Shown: positions 35,814-44,932 of the stretch, one piece after another | Numbering within the stretch: the stretch's first letter is position 1 | How the letters are laid out: each line of letters begins with the position of its first letter | NCBI GenBank assembly: GCA_016708955.1 | Contig: JADJES010000002.1 | Span: 248,001 to 312,000, forward strand | Direction: 5' to 3' | DNA: 64,000 nt | Origin: Nitrosomonas sp. | Lineage (GTDB): Bacteria; Pseudomonadota; Gammaproteobacteria; Burkholderiales; Nitrosomonadaceae | The notes under the pieces: model-generated | What the model was told of the DNA's origin: nothing | What the model saw: the letters and a program-made list of their open reading frames with translations, nothing else | The model's database searches: none | Translations under genes and position numbers: made by a program

Positions 35814-36900
35814 TTAAACTGATTCACTCAGTATGGTGTGTAATGTTGCACAAAATTGAGAGTTTTCATCGGGTGTGCCTACCGTTACACGCAAACAATT
35901 TTCTAACAATGGATGTGTGCCATCAAGATTCTTGATTAATATCATACGTTGCTTAAGTGCCTGAAAGATTTGACTGGCTGCATGGATACGAAACAAAATA
36001 AAATTAGCGTCCGAAGGATATACCTCAATATTTGCTATTGTACCAAGAAATGTTCTCATTTTTGTGCGTTCTAACTTGATCGCTTTGGCTTGCTCCGATA
36101 ATACTGAGGTATGGTGCAATACCTTCTCTGCAATTAATTGCGTCATTATGCCAATATTATAAGGCAAACGCACCTTTTCCAGTTGCACTAACCATTCAGG
36201 CCGGCCGATTAATAGCCCCAGTCTTAGGCCGGCCAATCCTGACTTGGATAGTGTACGCATTAACAATAAATTGGGGTGCTGGGTTAGTTTATCCATAAAG
36301 CTAGCATCAGCAAATGCATGGTAGGCTTCATCAACAACAACAATACCAGAAGTTGCCTGAATGATGCTTAAAATCGCTTCGGGGTCAAATAAATTTCCGG
36401 TTGGATTATTAGGGTAGGCCAGGAAAATGACAGCAGGTTTATGTTCCGCAATTGCAGCTAACATGGTTTCCAGATCAAGCGAGAAATCTTTTTTTAAAGG
36501 TACTCCAACATATTGAATGTTTGCGAATGCCGCGATCATCCGGAACATGACAAATGCAGGTTCAACACTCATTAATACCGCACCAGGCCTAGCTAGTGCC
36601 ATGGCAATGATCTGGATAATTTCATCCGATCCATTACCTAGCAGGATATCCATTTCATCGGAAATAGCCAAGGCCTGACGTAACGTTGATTTTAAGTTGA
36701 GTGGCACTTGCATCGGGGTAGCGGTTTACCGGTGCATTTGCCGTTAATTGTGCAATTTCGTCACGTAATACGAGTGGTAATGGGTAAGGGTTCTCCATAG
36801 CATCCAGCTTGATCATTCCTGTTGCAAGGGGTACATGATAAGCGGAGAGTGCAAGAATTTCCGGACGGATAATTTGAGCTGGATGATAAAAATTAGGCAT
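35814..36900 (-). pseudogene. hisC: histidinol-phosphate aminotransferase with a one-base frameshift
   Basis: The N-terminus (36900-about 36690; IIRPEILALSAYHVP, KLDAMENPYPLP, NRYPDASATQLK) and the rest (about 36690-35814; GNGSDEIIQ, AYPNNPTGN, the PLP-lysine region TLSKSGLAGLRLG, and R in CLRVTVGT) are in different frames. A run of four A on the coding strand (36690-36693) in place of three explains the shift; with three, LKSTLRQALAISD is restored. The repaired protein would be about 361 residues. It may be a sequencing or assembly error, because the rest of the his cluster is intact. Confidence 0.9.
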
Positions 36901-36995
36901 AAATTATTATTTTAACTCAATACGAGCTTTATAGTTAAAATTGTCAGTGGGAATCTAATTACACTGATGATGGCAGATCAGCATTGTTGTTCTTT

Positions 36996-37880
36996 CTAAG
37001 CTACCAACTCTTGGGCCAGTGTGAGAAATTCGCTTTGACACCCCTGGATTTTTTCTTGCGCCGCTTTAGCTTCCAGTTCATTGATTCCTAAGCTTTCCAT
37101 GAGTATTAATGTGTCGATATAGGGGCAACCATCAGTCAGTGCCGGACTTTGTAGTAACCGATTGGCAATGGCGAGTAGCTTTACATAGGGCGAATGTTTC
37201 CCAGAGTAATCCGGAAAATGTTGTTCGGCCACTGCGACTGCAATCTCTTCCGGTAAATCCCATGCTCTGATCAGATACATGCCAATCGTATCATGTGTGA
37301 TACCGAAGACCTGCAATTGGAGTGAGCGTGCATCCTGCCCCGGATAGCGAGTAACCAAATCATTCAGATAAGAGAATTCTTTAGGATAGAGATGCCCAAA
37401 TAATAGATAGCCAAAATTGTGGAATAAGCCGCTGAGATAAATAAGTTCGCAGTTTATAAGATTTTTCTTTGTCATGATATGACAGAGTTCGCGGCATAGT
37501 GCGGCGCATTCCAATGTTTGGCTCCAGATGCGAACACGGCCCAGCGCGCCATGATTGGGTAGCTTGAGACAACCAGATGAGGCGATGCTCATTGTAAGAT
37601 TGAGTGCAGTATTAAAACCTAATACCAAAGATATGGCATGATGAACAGAAGTGATCCGGTTGCCGTAGCCAAAAATAGACATGCGGGCATACTTTAGAAT
37701 AAAAACCGCCAAACTGGGGTCTTTTTCAATTAAACCGGTGAGTTGTTCCAGGTTCGCATCGGGATTATTACGTAGCTTTAAAAGTTCGCGGGCAGTATCT
37801 GGAAATGGGGGAATTTGACCAGCTTGCTCCAGGATGCAGCGGAAGTTCTGGCTGAATTCCAGCTTGTTAAAAATCAACAT
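36996..37880 (-). CDS. HDOD domain protein
   Basis: Encodes 294 residues. The HDOD domain (about 20-215; IPPFPDTARELLKL, DPSLAVFILKYA, SVHHAISLVLG, LSGLFHNFG, AVAEQHF) is an HD-phosphohydrolase relative that mostly lacks enzymatic activity and works as a signalling scaffold in motility, c-di-GMP or stress responses. There is no attached GGDEF/EAL or receiver domain. It stands alone upstream of hisC with about 95 bases between. Confidence 0.9.
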   Translation of the reverse strand: MLIFNKLEFSQNFRCILEQAGQIPPFPDTARELLKLRNNPDANLEQLTGLIEKDPSLAVFILKYARMSIFGYGNRITSVHHAISLVLGFNTALNLTMSIASSGCLKLPNHGALGRVRIWSQTLECAALCRELCHIMTKKNLINCELIYLSGLFHNFGYLLFGHLYPKEFSYLNDLVTRYPGQDARSLQLQVFGITHDTIGMYLIRAWDLPEEIAVAVAEQHFPDYSGKHSPYVKLLAIANRLLQSPALTDGCPYIDTLILMESLGINELEAKAAQEKIQGCQSEFLTLAQELVA

Positions 37881-38045
37881 TAATCCGATCTCAAGATTTT
37901 AGTTTAAGGTGTGGCGCTTGCTCAATCCTGCTTTTTGGGAGCTTTTGCACCGCAAGAAATTTTCGTTGAAAAGCGATGGCTAAAAATATGAGAAAATTTG
38001 CCGTATTTGATATCGGCAGTTTCTTTGTTTTCCTTACTGAAATAT

Positions 38046-39233
38046 TTATAATAAACGGCTTATATCTCCAGCACTAAACCCGATAAGGGGTTCAGAAAAA
38101 TCTTTTCCAAAAGCAATGACCTTAAACAGTTCACCCATTTCAGCAGGACTGATCAGTTTTTGTAATTGACTGGATTGTGGCAAAAAGTTTCTCGTATCTT
38201 CTGCGGGTGTTTGTGCAAGGATTCCAGTAATGCCGCAATTAATCAAAAAGTAAGCTTGGGTGGTATAACCCAGAAGCGGCAATCCGGTATTTTCCGCCGC
38301 CTGGGTAATTGCACTAAAATCAACATGACTGGTGATATCTTGCAGGCCAGGCAGGTAAAATGGATCATCATGTGCATAATGCCGGTAGTGGCACATCAGT
38401 GTGCCTTGATTGCGCTGGGGATGATAGTACTCGCTACGACCAAAGCCATAGTCAATTAATAGAATGACTCCTTGTTGTAAGATGCTTGTCAGACTGTGCA
38501 TAAAGTGGTTAGCAGTAAGATTAATTTCGCTGACATAGGAATAGGTCAAATTATTGTCCGGATTGATTTGAGGCGTTAACTGGCTGGCATTGTGATTGAG
38601 TTCTGTATTATTAATAGGGCGATCTTGCCAGGAAAATGTATTGTTTTGCCATGTAACACCACGCTCAAACAACTTATTATTATGCCACTTCACAACATGA
38701 ACAGGCATTGCATCCAGCACTTCATTGGCGAGAATGGTGCCAGTAAATTGGTCGGGTAATTGCTCTAGCCATTCAATTAAATGCACAAGGTGCGGTGCTT
38801 TATTGGCAAACAGGGTTTGCTGCCGCTGCCGGAGCTCGGCACTGACTTCCAGAATAAAATATTTTCCGGGTAAAGCATCGGATTTTTCCAGTTCGAGTAG
38901 TAAGTCCAGTGCCAGTTTTCCGGATCCAGCACCAAATTCAAGAATATCAGCGTGTTTAATTTGCTGGGAAATCTGTAGAATCTGTTGTGCCAGTGTGCGG
39001 CCAAACAATGAAGAAATTTCCGGTGCGGTGACAAAATCACCCGCACTGCCCAGTTTGGTTGCTCCGCTACTGTAATAACCCATTCCCGGTGCATACAATG
39101 CCAGATTCATAAACTGCTCAAATGAAATCCAGCCACCCGCTGAATAAATTTTATCGCGAATTAGTGTTTGGACAGCGTGACTGTGAGCCAGTGCGATTTC
39201 ACTGGCAGGGGGCAAGGCGGCATGTAAAGACAT
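38046..39233 (-). CDS. SAM-dependent methyltransferase of MidA/NDUFAF7 family
   Basis: Encodes 395 residues from the ATG at 39233. Family features include GGWISFEQFMNLALY, APGMGYYSSG, DFVTAPEISSLFG, the SAM loop ILEFGAGSGKLA, ILANEVLDAMPVH and LIDYGFGRSEYYHP. Mitochondrial NDUFAF7 methylates an arginine of complex I; the bacterial function is not settled. The open frame extends upstream but without family similarity. It is divergent from the SDR gene at 39318. Confidence 0.93.
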   Translation of the reverse strand: MSLHAALPPASEIALAHSHAVQTLIRDKIYSAGGWISFEQFMNLALYAPGMGYYSSGATKLGSAGDFVTAPEISSLFGRTLAQQILQISQQIKHADILEFGAGSGKLALDLLLELEKSDALPGKYFILEVSAELRQRQQTLFANKAPHLVHLIEWLEQLPDQFTGTILANEVLDAMPVHVVKWHNNKLFERGVTWQNNTFSWQDRPINNTELNHNASQLTPQINPDNNLTYSYVSEINLTANHFMHSLTSILQQGVILLIDYGFGRSEYYHPQRNQGTLMCHYRHYAHDDPFYLPGLQDITSHVDFSAITQAAENTGLPLLGYTTQAYFLINCGITGILAQTPAEDTRNFLPQSSQLQKLISPAEMGELFKVIAFGKDFSEPLIGFSAGDISRLL

Positions 39234-39317
39234 AAGCAAGAATATTTCTTTGTGGTAAATTGCAAAAGTTGTCAACGAATCGGGGCATAGTTTAGCAGCA
39301 CTTTGAAGGAGGCGTAT

Positions 39318-40058
39318 GTGCAAGGGAAAGTGATATTGGTTACCGGAGGTGCAAAGCGGGTGGGAGCCGCCATCAGCCGCAGGTTGCATGCACGAGGTGC
39401 CAGATTGGTTGTGCATTACCGGTCTTCACTCGATGAAGCCAAGGCATTGTACGATGAATTAACTCAAAAGCGTCCAGATTCAGTGGCTTTGGTGCAGGCA
39501 GATCTGCTAGACACAGAATTATTGCCCGAATTGATCGAAAAGGCAGCCAACCGGTTCGGGCAACTGGATGTATTGATCAACAATGCCTCCAGCTTTTTTC
39601 CGACGCTACTTCAGCACTGCACGCTGGAAGATTGGGAGGATCTGGTTGGCAGCAATCTCCGGGCCCCATTGTTTTTATCCCAGGCAGCAGCACCTTATCT
39701 GAAAGCGCAACGCGGTTGTGTCGTGAATATTGTGGATATCCATACCGAGCGGCCATTAAAGAATTATGTGATCTACAATGCTGCCAAAGGCGGGCTATTA
39801 TCACTGACCAAGTCGCTGGCCGTGGAATTGGCGCCAGAAGTACGTGTCAATGGCGTTTCTCCGGGGCCGATTTTATGGCCGGAAGATGGAGAATGGGCTG
39901 ACGAAGCAGCACGTCAACATATTATTGCCGGTACACTGCTCAAACGCTGCGGCGAACCGGATGACATTGCCAAAACAGTACAATTTCTGATTGCCGATGC
40001 GCCTTATATCACAGGGCAAATTATTGCTGTGGATGGCGGGCGGAGTATTCATTTATGA
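39318..40058 (+). CDS. folM: pteridine reductase-like short-chain dehydrogenase
   Basis: Encodes 246 residues from the GTG at 39318, which AAGGAGG precedes by five bases; the upstream TTG at 39303 would overlap that site. TGGAKRVG (the TGxxxRxG variant typical of pteridine reductases), LINNASSFFPT, YNAAK (catalytic Tyr/Lys) and VNGVSPGPI are present. This FolM/PTR1-like branch reduces dihydromonapterin or dihydrofolate with NADPH. In betaproteobacteria it is regularly next to the MidA-like gene, here divergently. Confidence 0.88.
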   Translation: MQGKVILVTGGAKRVGAAISRRLHARGARLVVHYRSSLDEAKALYDELTQKRPDSVALVQADLLDTELLPELIEKAANRFGQLDVLINNASSFFPTLLQHCTLEDWEDLVGSNLRAPLFLSQAAAPYLKAQRGCVVNIVDIHTERPLKNYVIYNAAKGGLLSLTKSLAVELAPEVRVNGVSPGPILWPEDGEWADEAARQHIIAGTLLKRCGEPDDIAKTVQFLIADAPYITGQIIAVDGGRSIHL

Positions 40059-40080
40059 TTATTGGGATATGTCCTGCCAA

Positions 40081-40419
40081 TTATTCACCAAACGCATTTT
40101 TGATCCATTCAATTTCTTTTCCATTCGCCCCCGATAGCAGTAGCGCATCAAAACGGCAAGGCGGTTCGTTGTTTAATCCAGATAAATAATGCCGTGCGGT
40201 GCGTAGTAGTTTGGCCTGTTTTGCCGGTGTGATACTGGCCGCAGCGCCGCCGAACATTTCATTGGCTCGCATGCGCACTTCGATAAACACCAGCGTGCTT
40301 CCATCACGCATAATCAGATCAATTTCTCCAAAACGGCAGCGATAGTTTTGTGCGATCAGCAGCAGATGTTGCCGTTGCAGATACGATACGGCTATTTGCT
40401 CGGCATCACTGCCCTTCAT
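40081..40419 (-). CDS. yraN: YraN family (UPF0102) putative endonuclease
   Basis: Encodes 112 residues with the family pattern of a restriction-endonuclease-like fold: A-EQIAVSYLQ, NYRCRFGEIDLIMRDG (GExD) and VFIEVRMRAN (ExR in place of the usual EVK). Function is unproven. Its start overlaps the end of the LpoA-like gene by 14 bases, which is the usual rsmI/lpoA/yraN order. Confidence 0.92.
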   Translation of the reverse strand: MKGSDAEQIAVSYLQRQHLLLIAQNYRCRFGEIDLIMRDGSTLVFIEVRMRANEMFGGAAASITPAKQAKLLRTARHYLSGLNNEPPCRFDALLLSGANGKEIEWIKNAFGE

Positions 40420-41524
40420 TTTCTATGATATTTTTTTGTACATCCAGAAGTTGGATTTTGCCTTGCTCAAATTGAGCAGCAACGGCTTCACGGATAAATT
40501 GATTGGGTGGTGCAAAGTGAATATATCCGGTTACACCGTCAAAAGAAATTTCTTCAACGGATTGTGGCTGCAGTAGATAGGTCATCAAGCGGAAAGCATC
40601 AATACCCAAGGCATAAAGACGTTCCATGTCGGCACTCTTGGCTTTGTCAGTGTGGCGGTAGGCCATGACAGCAGGGTGATCGGGTTGTATTAACCAGGGC
40701 ATATCGAGAAACTGGATACCATTCAAGTCATTGTTGAGTAGAAAATTATCGGCGCCGGTAAAAATCTGTGATGTAGCATACACCGGTACATCCGGATCAA
40801 GGTATGTCCGCAGCACACGTGATTTGGCAGAATCCAGAGCTAAGAAAACCAAATGATGGCTGCCTGCTGTCAAATTGCGAAATTGCTGCAGTCTGGCTGG
40901 ATCATCGGAATAGCGGAATGATTCAGCGGTTTTGCCATCTTCACTTTGCCATCGTTGTATGAAAGCATTTTGCAAGCGTTTGGATAACGGGCCATCATCG
41001 CCGATGACAATGGCATGGCTCCTGCCGTTATTTTGTGCCCAATTTGCGATTTGACTGGCCTCTGTTTCCATTTGCAAGCCAAACAAATAAAACTTGGGCG
41101 GCAATGTCACAGTATTGTCCACTGTATTCAATGCTAAAGTAGGTACTTTTAACAGGTTGCTGGAGGCCATGGCCGAAACACCATCGCGGGTAAGCGGCCC
41201 CACAATGAATACAGCGCCAGCAGTCAATGCTTCATGATAAGTAACGAGAATATCGAGCGGATCGTCCGTAGTGGAATATATCCGGATGATCAATGGTAGT
41301 GGCTGTCCGCGCATTGTGGCAGCCACAAAACCGTCTTTTACGATGTTGGCAGCCGCTCCAAATGATGGCGACTCTAACGGTAATAGCAGTGCAATATGTT
41401 GCACAAGTGGCGGTTCGGACGCGCTTTCCGGTTCAGAATGTTCTTCCGGGTAAGTGGCCATTGCCATCTGGCTGCCGTATAGTGCAAAGATTAGCGCCAG
41501 AACAATTGTCAGGAAACGTTGCAT
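40406..41524 (-). CDS. LppC/LpoA-like penicillin-binding protein activator
   Basis: Encodes 372 residues from the ATG at 41524. A signal peptide (1-23, ends AMA) without a lipobox cysteine leads into a periplasmic-binding-protein-type domain with IALLLPLESPSFGAAANIVKDGFVAA, GPLTRDGV and SSNLLKVPTLALN, matching the C-terminal domain of LpoA. The N-terminal TPR half of E. coli LpoA is absent, as in other betaproteobacteria. In E. coli LpoA stimulates PBP1A. It is divergent from rsmI with only ten bases between the start codons. Confidence 0.88.
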   Translation of the reverse strand: MQRFLTIVLALIFALYGSQMAMATYPEEHSEPESASEPPLVQHIALLLPLESPSFGAAANIVKDGFVAATMRGQPLPLIIRIYSTTDDPLDILVTYHEALTAGAVFIVGPLTRDGVSAMASSNLLKVPTLALNTVDNTVTLPPKFYLFGLQMETEASQIANWAQNNGRSHAIVIGDDGPLSKRLQNAFIQRWQSEDGKTAESFRYSDDPARLQQFRNLTAGSHHLVFLALDSAKSRVLRTYLDPDVPVYATSQIFTGADNFLLNNDLNGIQFLDMPWLIQPDHPAVMAYRHTDKAKSADMERLYALGIDAFRLMTYLLQPQSVEEISFDGVTGYIHFAPPNQFIREAVAAQFEQGKIQLLDVQKNIIENEGQ

Positions 41525-41534
41525 AGTGAGGATT

Positions 41535-42392
41535 ATGCTGGAAAAAATTGCATTATATGTGGTTGCTACACCAATAGGAAATTTAAGCGATATCAGCTTA
41601 CGTGCGTTGGACGTACTGGCGAAAGTGGATGTGGTTGCGGCTGAGCACATACAAAATTCCAGACATTTATTGGCAGCGCATTCCATCACGGCAAAGCTGG
41701 TCAGCTTGCACCAACACAATGAAGCGGCAGTTACTGACAAAATATTGGCGCTATTGAAATCTGGAAAAAGTGTCGCCTTGGTGACTGACGCAGGTACACC
41801 CGGTATTTCCGATCCCGGTGCTATTCTGGTGAAACAGGTGCGGGCGCAGGGTTATCCGGTTATTCCGGTTCCCGGTGCTAATGCCGCTGTTTGCGCAATG
41901 TCAGTAGCCGGTATTACGAATCCTCATTTTCTGTTTTATGGTTTTCTACCTGCTAAATCCGGATTGCGTAAACGTGAATTGACCGCATTAAAATCCCAGC
42001 AGTGTACTTTGATATTTTATGAGGCACCCCATCGCATTCTGGAATGTGTGGCTGATATGATGGATATTTTTGGGCCGCATCGCCAACTGACCATCGCCCG
42101 GGAATTAACCAAGTTATTTGAAACGATCCATACGGGAATGCTGGAAGAAATGCTTGCCTGGCTCCAAGCGGATACCAACCAGCAAAAAGGCGAGTTTGTT
42201 TTGTTGCTATCCGGTGCAGAAATCCTGGACAAATCTGAGACCAGCGAACACGCCCGGCATACATTAGAATGTTTGCTCGCTGAGTTGCCATTAAAGCAGG
42301 CAGTTAAGCTGGCCACAGCGATTACCGGCGAAAACAAAAATACACTTTATCAATTGGCGCTGGATTTGAAGGCGACAGGATATCGCGAATAG
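41535..42392 (+). CDS. rsmI: 16S rRNA (cytidine1402-2'-O)-methyltransferase
   Basis: Encodes 285 residues from the ATG at 41535. It has LYVVATPIGNLSDIS, the SAM loop ALVTDAGTPGISDPG, PVPGANAAV, YEAPHRI and ARELTKLFE, all diagnostic of RsmI, which methylates C1402 in the ribosomal decoding centre. One oddity: the strongly conserved EDTR of the family (about residue 39) reads EHIQ here (AAEHIQNSRHLL). Confidence 0.94.
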   Translation: MLEKIALYVVATPIGNLSDISLRALDVLAKVDVVAAEHIQNSRHLLAAHSITAKLVSLHQHNEAAVTDKILALLKSGKSVALVTDAGTPGISDPGAILVKQVRAQGYPVIPVPGANAAVCAMSVAGITNPHFLFYGFLPAKSGLRKRELTALKSQQCTLIFYEAPHRILECVADMMDIFGPHRQLTIARELTKLFETIHTGMLEEMLAWLQADTNQQKGEFVLLLSGAEILDKSETSEHARHTLECLLAELPLKQAVKLATAITGENKNTLYQLALDLKATGYRE

Positions 42393-42443
42393 ACGAAATG
42401 GTTGCGTTATAATTCAATCAATCAACATAACACCTGATAAACC

Positions 42444-43481
42444 GTGACCAGTATAACCATTACTCGCCCTGATGATTGGCATTTGCATTTGCGCGACGGC
42501 GAGCAGCTGCGTGCCGTGTTACCCTATACAGCAAAACAATTTGCGCGTGCCATCATTATGCCGAACCTTAAACCGCCAGTAGTAACAACTGATATGGCGC
42601 TGGCATATCGCGCACGAATACTGGCAGCAGTGCCGGCAATGCTGCAATCCGGTTTTGAGCCATTGATGACGCTCTATCTGACGGATAATACGCCGCCAGC
42701 AGAAATCATCCGGGCAAAAGAAAGCGGGGTAGTGCAGGGTGTGAAATTGTATCCGGCGGGTGCTACGACGAATTCGGATGCCGGAGTGACCGATATTGCC
42801 AAATGCTATGCCGCCCTGGAAGCAATGGAGAAGAACAATCTGCCATTGCTGGTGCACGGTGAGGTGACGGATCCCGATGTGGATGTGTTTGACAGAGAGA
42901 AAATTTTTATCGACCGGATACTTGCGCCGCTGACGCAGCGCTTTCCGAATTTGCGCATCGTGTTTGAGCATGTCACCACCCGTGATGCTGTGGCATTTGT
43001 AAGCGAAGCATCCCGGCAGGTTGCGGCCACCATTACCGCACATCATCTATTGCTGAGTCGGAACGCGATCTTTCAAGGCGGTATCCGTCCGCACTACTTT
43101 TGCTTGCCTATATTGAAACGTGAGATTCATCGGAAAGCTTTGCTGGAAGCAGTGATTAGCGGTAATCCAAAATTTTTTCTTGGCACGGATAGTGTGCCCC
43201 ACTCGCAAGCAAATAAGGAAAATGCCTGTGGTTGTGCAGGGATTTTTACAGCGCATGCAGCCATTGAGTTATACGCGACAGCATTTGAGCAAGCCGGTGC
43301 GCTGGATAAGCTGGAAGCATTTGCCAGCTTTTATGGTGCAGATTTTTATCAATTGCCGCGCAACGCTGGCTATATCACACTCAAAAAAGAAGAATGGGTT
43401 GTTCCGGGACAATTAGAGTTTGCAGGCGAGAAATTGATACCGCTCTATGCCGAGGCCAGTCTGGGCTGGAAAATGGTGTAA
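42444..43481 (+). CDS. pyrC: dihydroorotase
   Basis: Encodes 345 residues from a GTG at 42444, the length of class II (E. coli-type) PyrC. Zinc ligands are in DWHLHLRDG, the carboxylated lysine in GVKLYPAGATTNSD, and later ligands in LVHGEV, FEHVTT and the catalytic Asp in LGTDSVPHS. It closes carbamoyl aspartate to dihydroorotate in pyrimidine synthesis. It follows rsmI after 51 bases. Confidence 0.97.
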   Translation: MTSITITRPDDWHLHLRDGEQLRAVLPYTAKQFARAIIMPNLKPPVVTTDMALAYRARILAAVPAMLQSGFEPLMTLYLTDNTPPAEIIRAKESGVVQGVKLYPAGATTNSDAGVTDIAKCYAALEAMEKNNLPLLVHGEVTDPDVDVFDREKIFIDRILAPLTQRFPNLRIVFEHVTTRDAVAFVSEASRQVAATITAHHLLLSRNAIFQGGIRPHYFCLPILKREIHRKALLEAVISGNPKFFLGTDSVPHSQANKENACGCAGIFTAHAAIELYATAFEQAGALDKLEAFASFYGADFYQLPRNAGYITLKKEEWVVPGQLEFAGEKLIPLYAEASLGWKMV

Positions 43482-43519
43482 TGTCAGAATATTCTTGAAC
43501 AAGCAGAGTTGAAAAAGGG

Positions 43520-43888
43520 CTACCAGTGTTTTAATGCCCGATTCCAGCGATAAAGCAGCCAGGCAAAGCCGTTATAGGCCACTCGTGCGAGTGATCGGAT
43601 GACGGGCAATTGAAACAACCTAGCCAGCCAGCGCTGACCCGGTGTTTGCTGCCAAAGATGGATAAATGCATCGATACCAATATTAAGCTGGCCCTTGCCA
43701 TCTTTGACATACAATCTTTCGCGTACTTGCTCAAGTGAGCTTTCTACCTCGGAAACCGCATCCGGGTTGTTATGCACATCGACCCATTCAATATTGTTAA
43801 CCCCGCAGTCCTGCATGCGTTTGCGCTGATCTTTGATTCCTGCATTGCAAACGGGGCAAGCGCTGTTGTAATACACTTTACTGGGCAT
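43520..43888 (-). CDS. DCC family thiol-disulfide oxidoreductase (DUF393)
   Basis: Encodes 122 residues from the ATG at 43888. The N-terminal YYNSACPVCNAGI contains the CxxC of the DCC family, and the rest (GIDAFIHLWQQTPGQRWLARLF, FAWLLYRWN, each in segments) matches DUF393 proteins of unknown substrate. It converges with pyrC. Confidence 0.88.
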   Translation of the reverse strand: MPSKVYYNSACPVCNAGIKDQRKRMQDCGVNNIEWVDVHNNPDAVSEVESSLEQVRERLYVKDGKGQLNIGIDAFIHLWQQTPGQRWLARLFQLPVIRSLARVAYNGFAWLLYRWNRALKHW

Positions 43889-43964
43889 TTTGAAGTTTAT
43901 TTTCCAGGAAACAAACAGGAGTATAAACCGCCTGAGATTCAAAATTCTAAATGCTTTTAGATCA

Positions 43965-44333
43965 TCAGACATTTGATACATTCTTGGCGTGTAGTTTTGG
44001 GTGCTGGCTGGTAGTTGCTTGTATGTCTTTCTGCTTATCCACGCATTTTCCATATCCCAATAATTTGTAGGACCAATAGGCACCTAAGCCAAATGCGATA
44101 ATTGCTAAGAGAACCGGGGAAGGTGTGGATATCTCCAGATTCCAGAGCCACCACTCCAAGCCTGCAAGGACAATAAAAATAGCGGGCGCAATAACTAAGG
44201 GTAATGCATCGTTATCCAAAATTGTGTCAAATTTCTCTTGAATTAGACGGGCAGAGTTACGAAGAGAATTACGGGTATGTGACGGATGATTCTTTGCTCT
44301 TTGTTTAATGAACTTTAAGCGTAATTTAAGCAT
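43965..44333 (-). CDS. two-span membrane protein of unknown function
   Basis: Encodes 122 residues. The N-terminal 30 residues are strongly basic; hydrophobic segments at about 43-64 and 72-90 span the membrane, and the C-terminal tail is polar. No family is recognised. It lies 76 bases upstream of the DCC gene in the same direction, and the two may be co-transcribed. Confidence 0.6.
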   Translation of the reverse strand: MLKLRLKFIKQRAKNHPSHTRNSLRNSARLIQEKFDTILDNDALPLVIAPAIFIVLAGLEWWLWNLEISTPSPVLLAIIAFGLGAYWSYKLLGYGKCVDKQKDIQATTSQHPKLHAKNVSNV

Positions 44334-44932
44334 TTATTTAATTATGACGAGTAGGGTTTAATAGATTTTTAGGATGATTTAGATCAAAACCTTGATCCGA
44401 ATCTTTTAATATTTAACGGTAAGCAGCCAGAAAAGTTTATAGCTTCAACAAGCTTGGATCTGCTGTGGATTCCCATGAGGGCAGGAATGCGAAAGTTCTG
44501 GCCAGTCTGTCTCAAAAAAACTTCCCCTCGCTACGATCGCTATTCTCGGACAGTCTCCTAGTGAGTGTCTCCAGAAATATCTATTGTGTTATATCTCTTT
44601 CACTTAGGTCACTTCTTCTGACAGTATAAAATCTGCCTTTAGATGTGTCCGGGGTTATTAAACCATTTCACTCTCAAGGGTTTGGCCGTTAAGGCGGTCG
44701 TCGTAACGTGCTCGTCCCAATCACGAGACGAAGAGTCAAAAATGAAGAAGAAGTTTGAGTCATACACGCTAAGATTGCAAAAATCACGCGATATTTATTC
44801 CCAAGCACCTAAGAAGCTGTTATTTGGTAAGCTTAGGAAACATAGGCGTTGATCATATCATTTTGTTTTAGACTGAAAATGCTTGAAAACCTCACTACCC
44901 AGCAAAATGCTGGGGTGAATCAAAAGGAGTAT
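44334..44932. other. intergenic region, possible small basic ORF
   Basis: About 600 bases between the membrane protein gene (leftward) and the end of the RoxA-like gene. A frame at 44741-44851 would encode a 36-residue basic peptide (MKKKFESYTL...), without a good ribosome-binding site. No tRNA or long palindrome is seen. Confidence 0.4.

Noticed and set aside
44741..44851. 36-residue basic ORF
   Set aside because: No convincing ribosome-binding site or homologous family; kept only as a remark in the intergenic entry.
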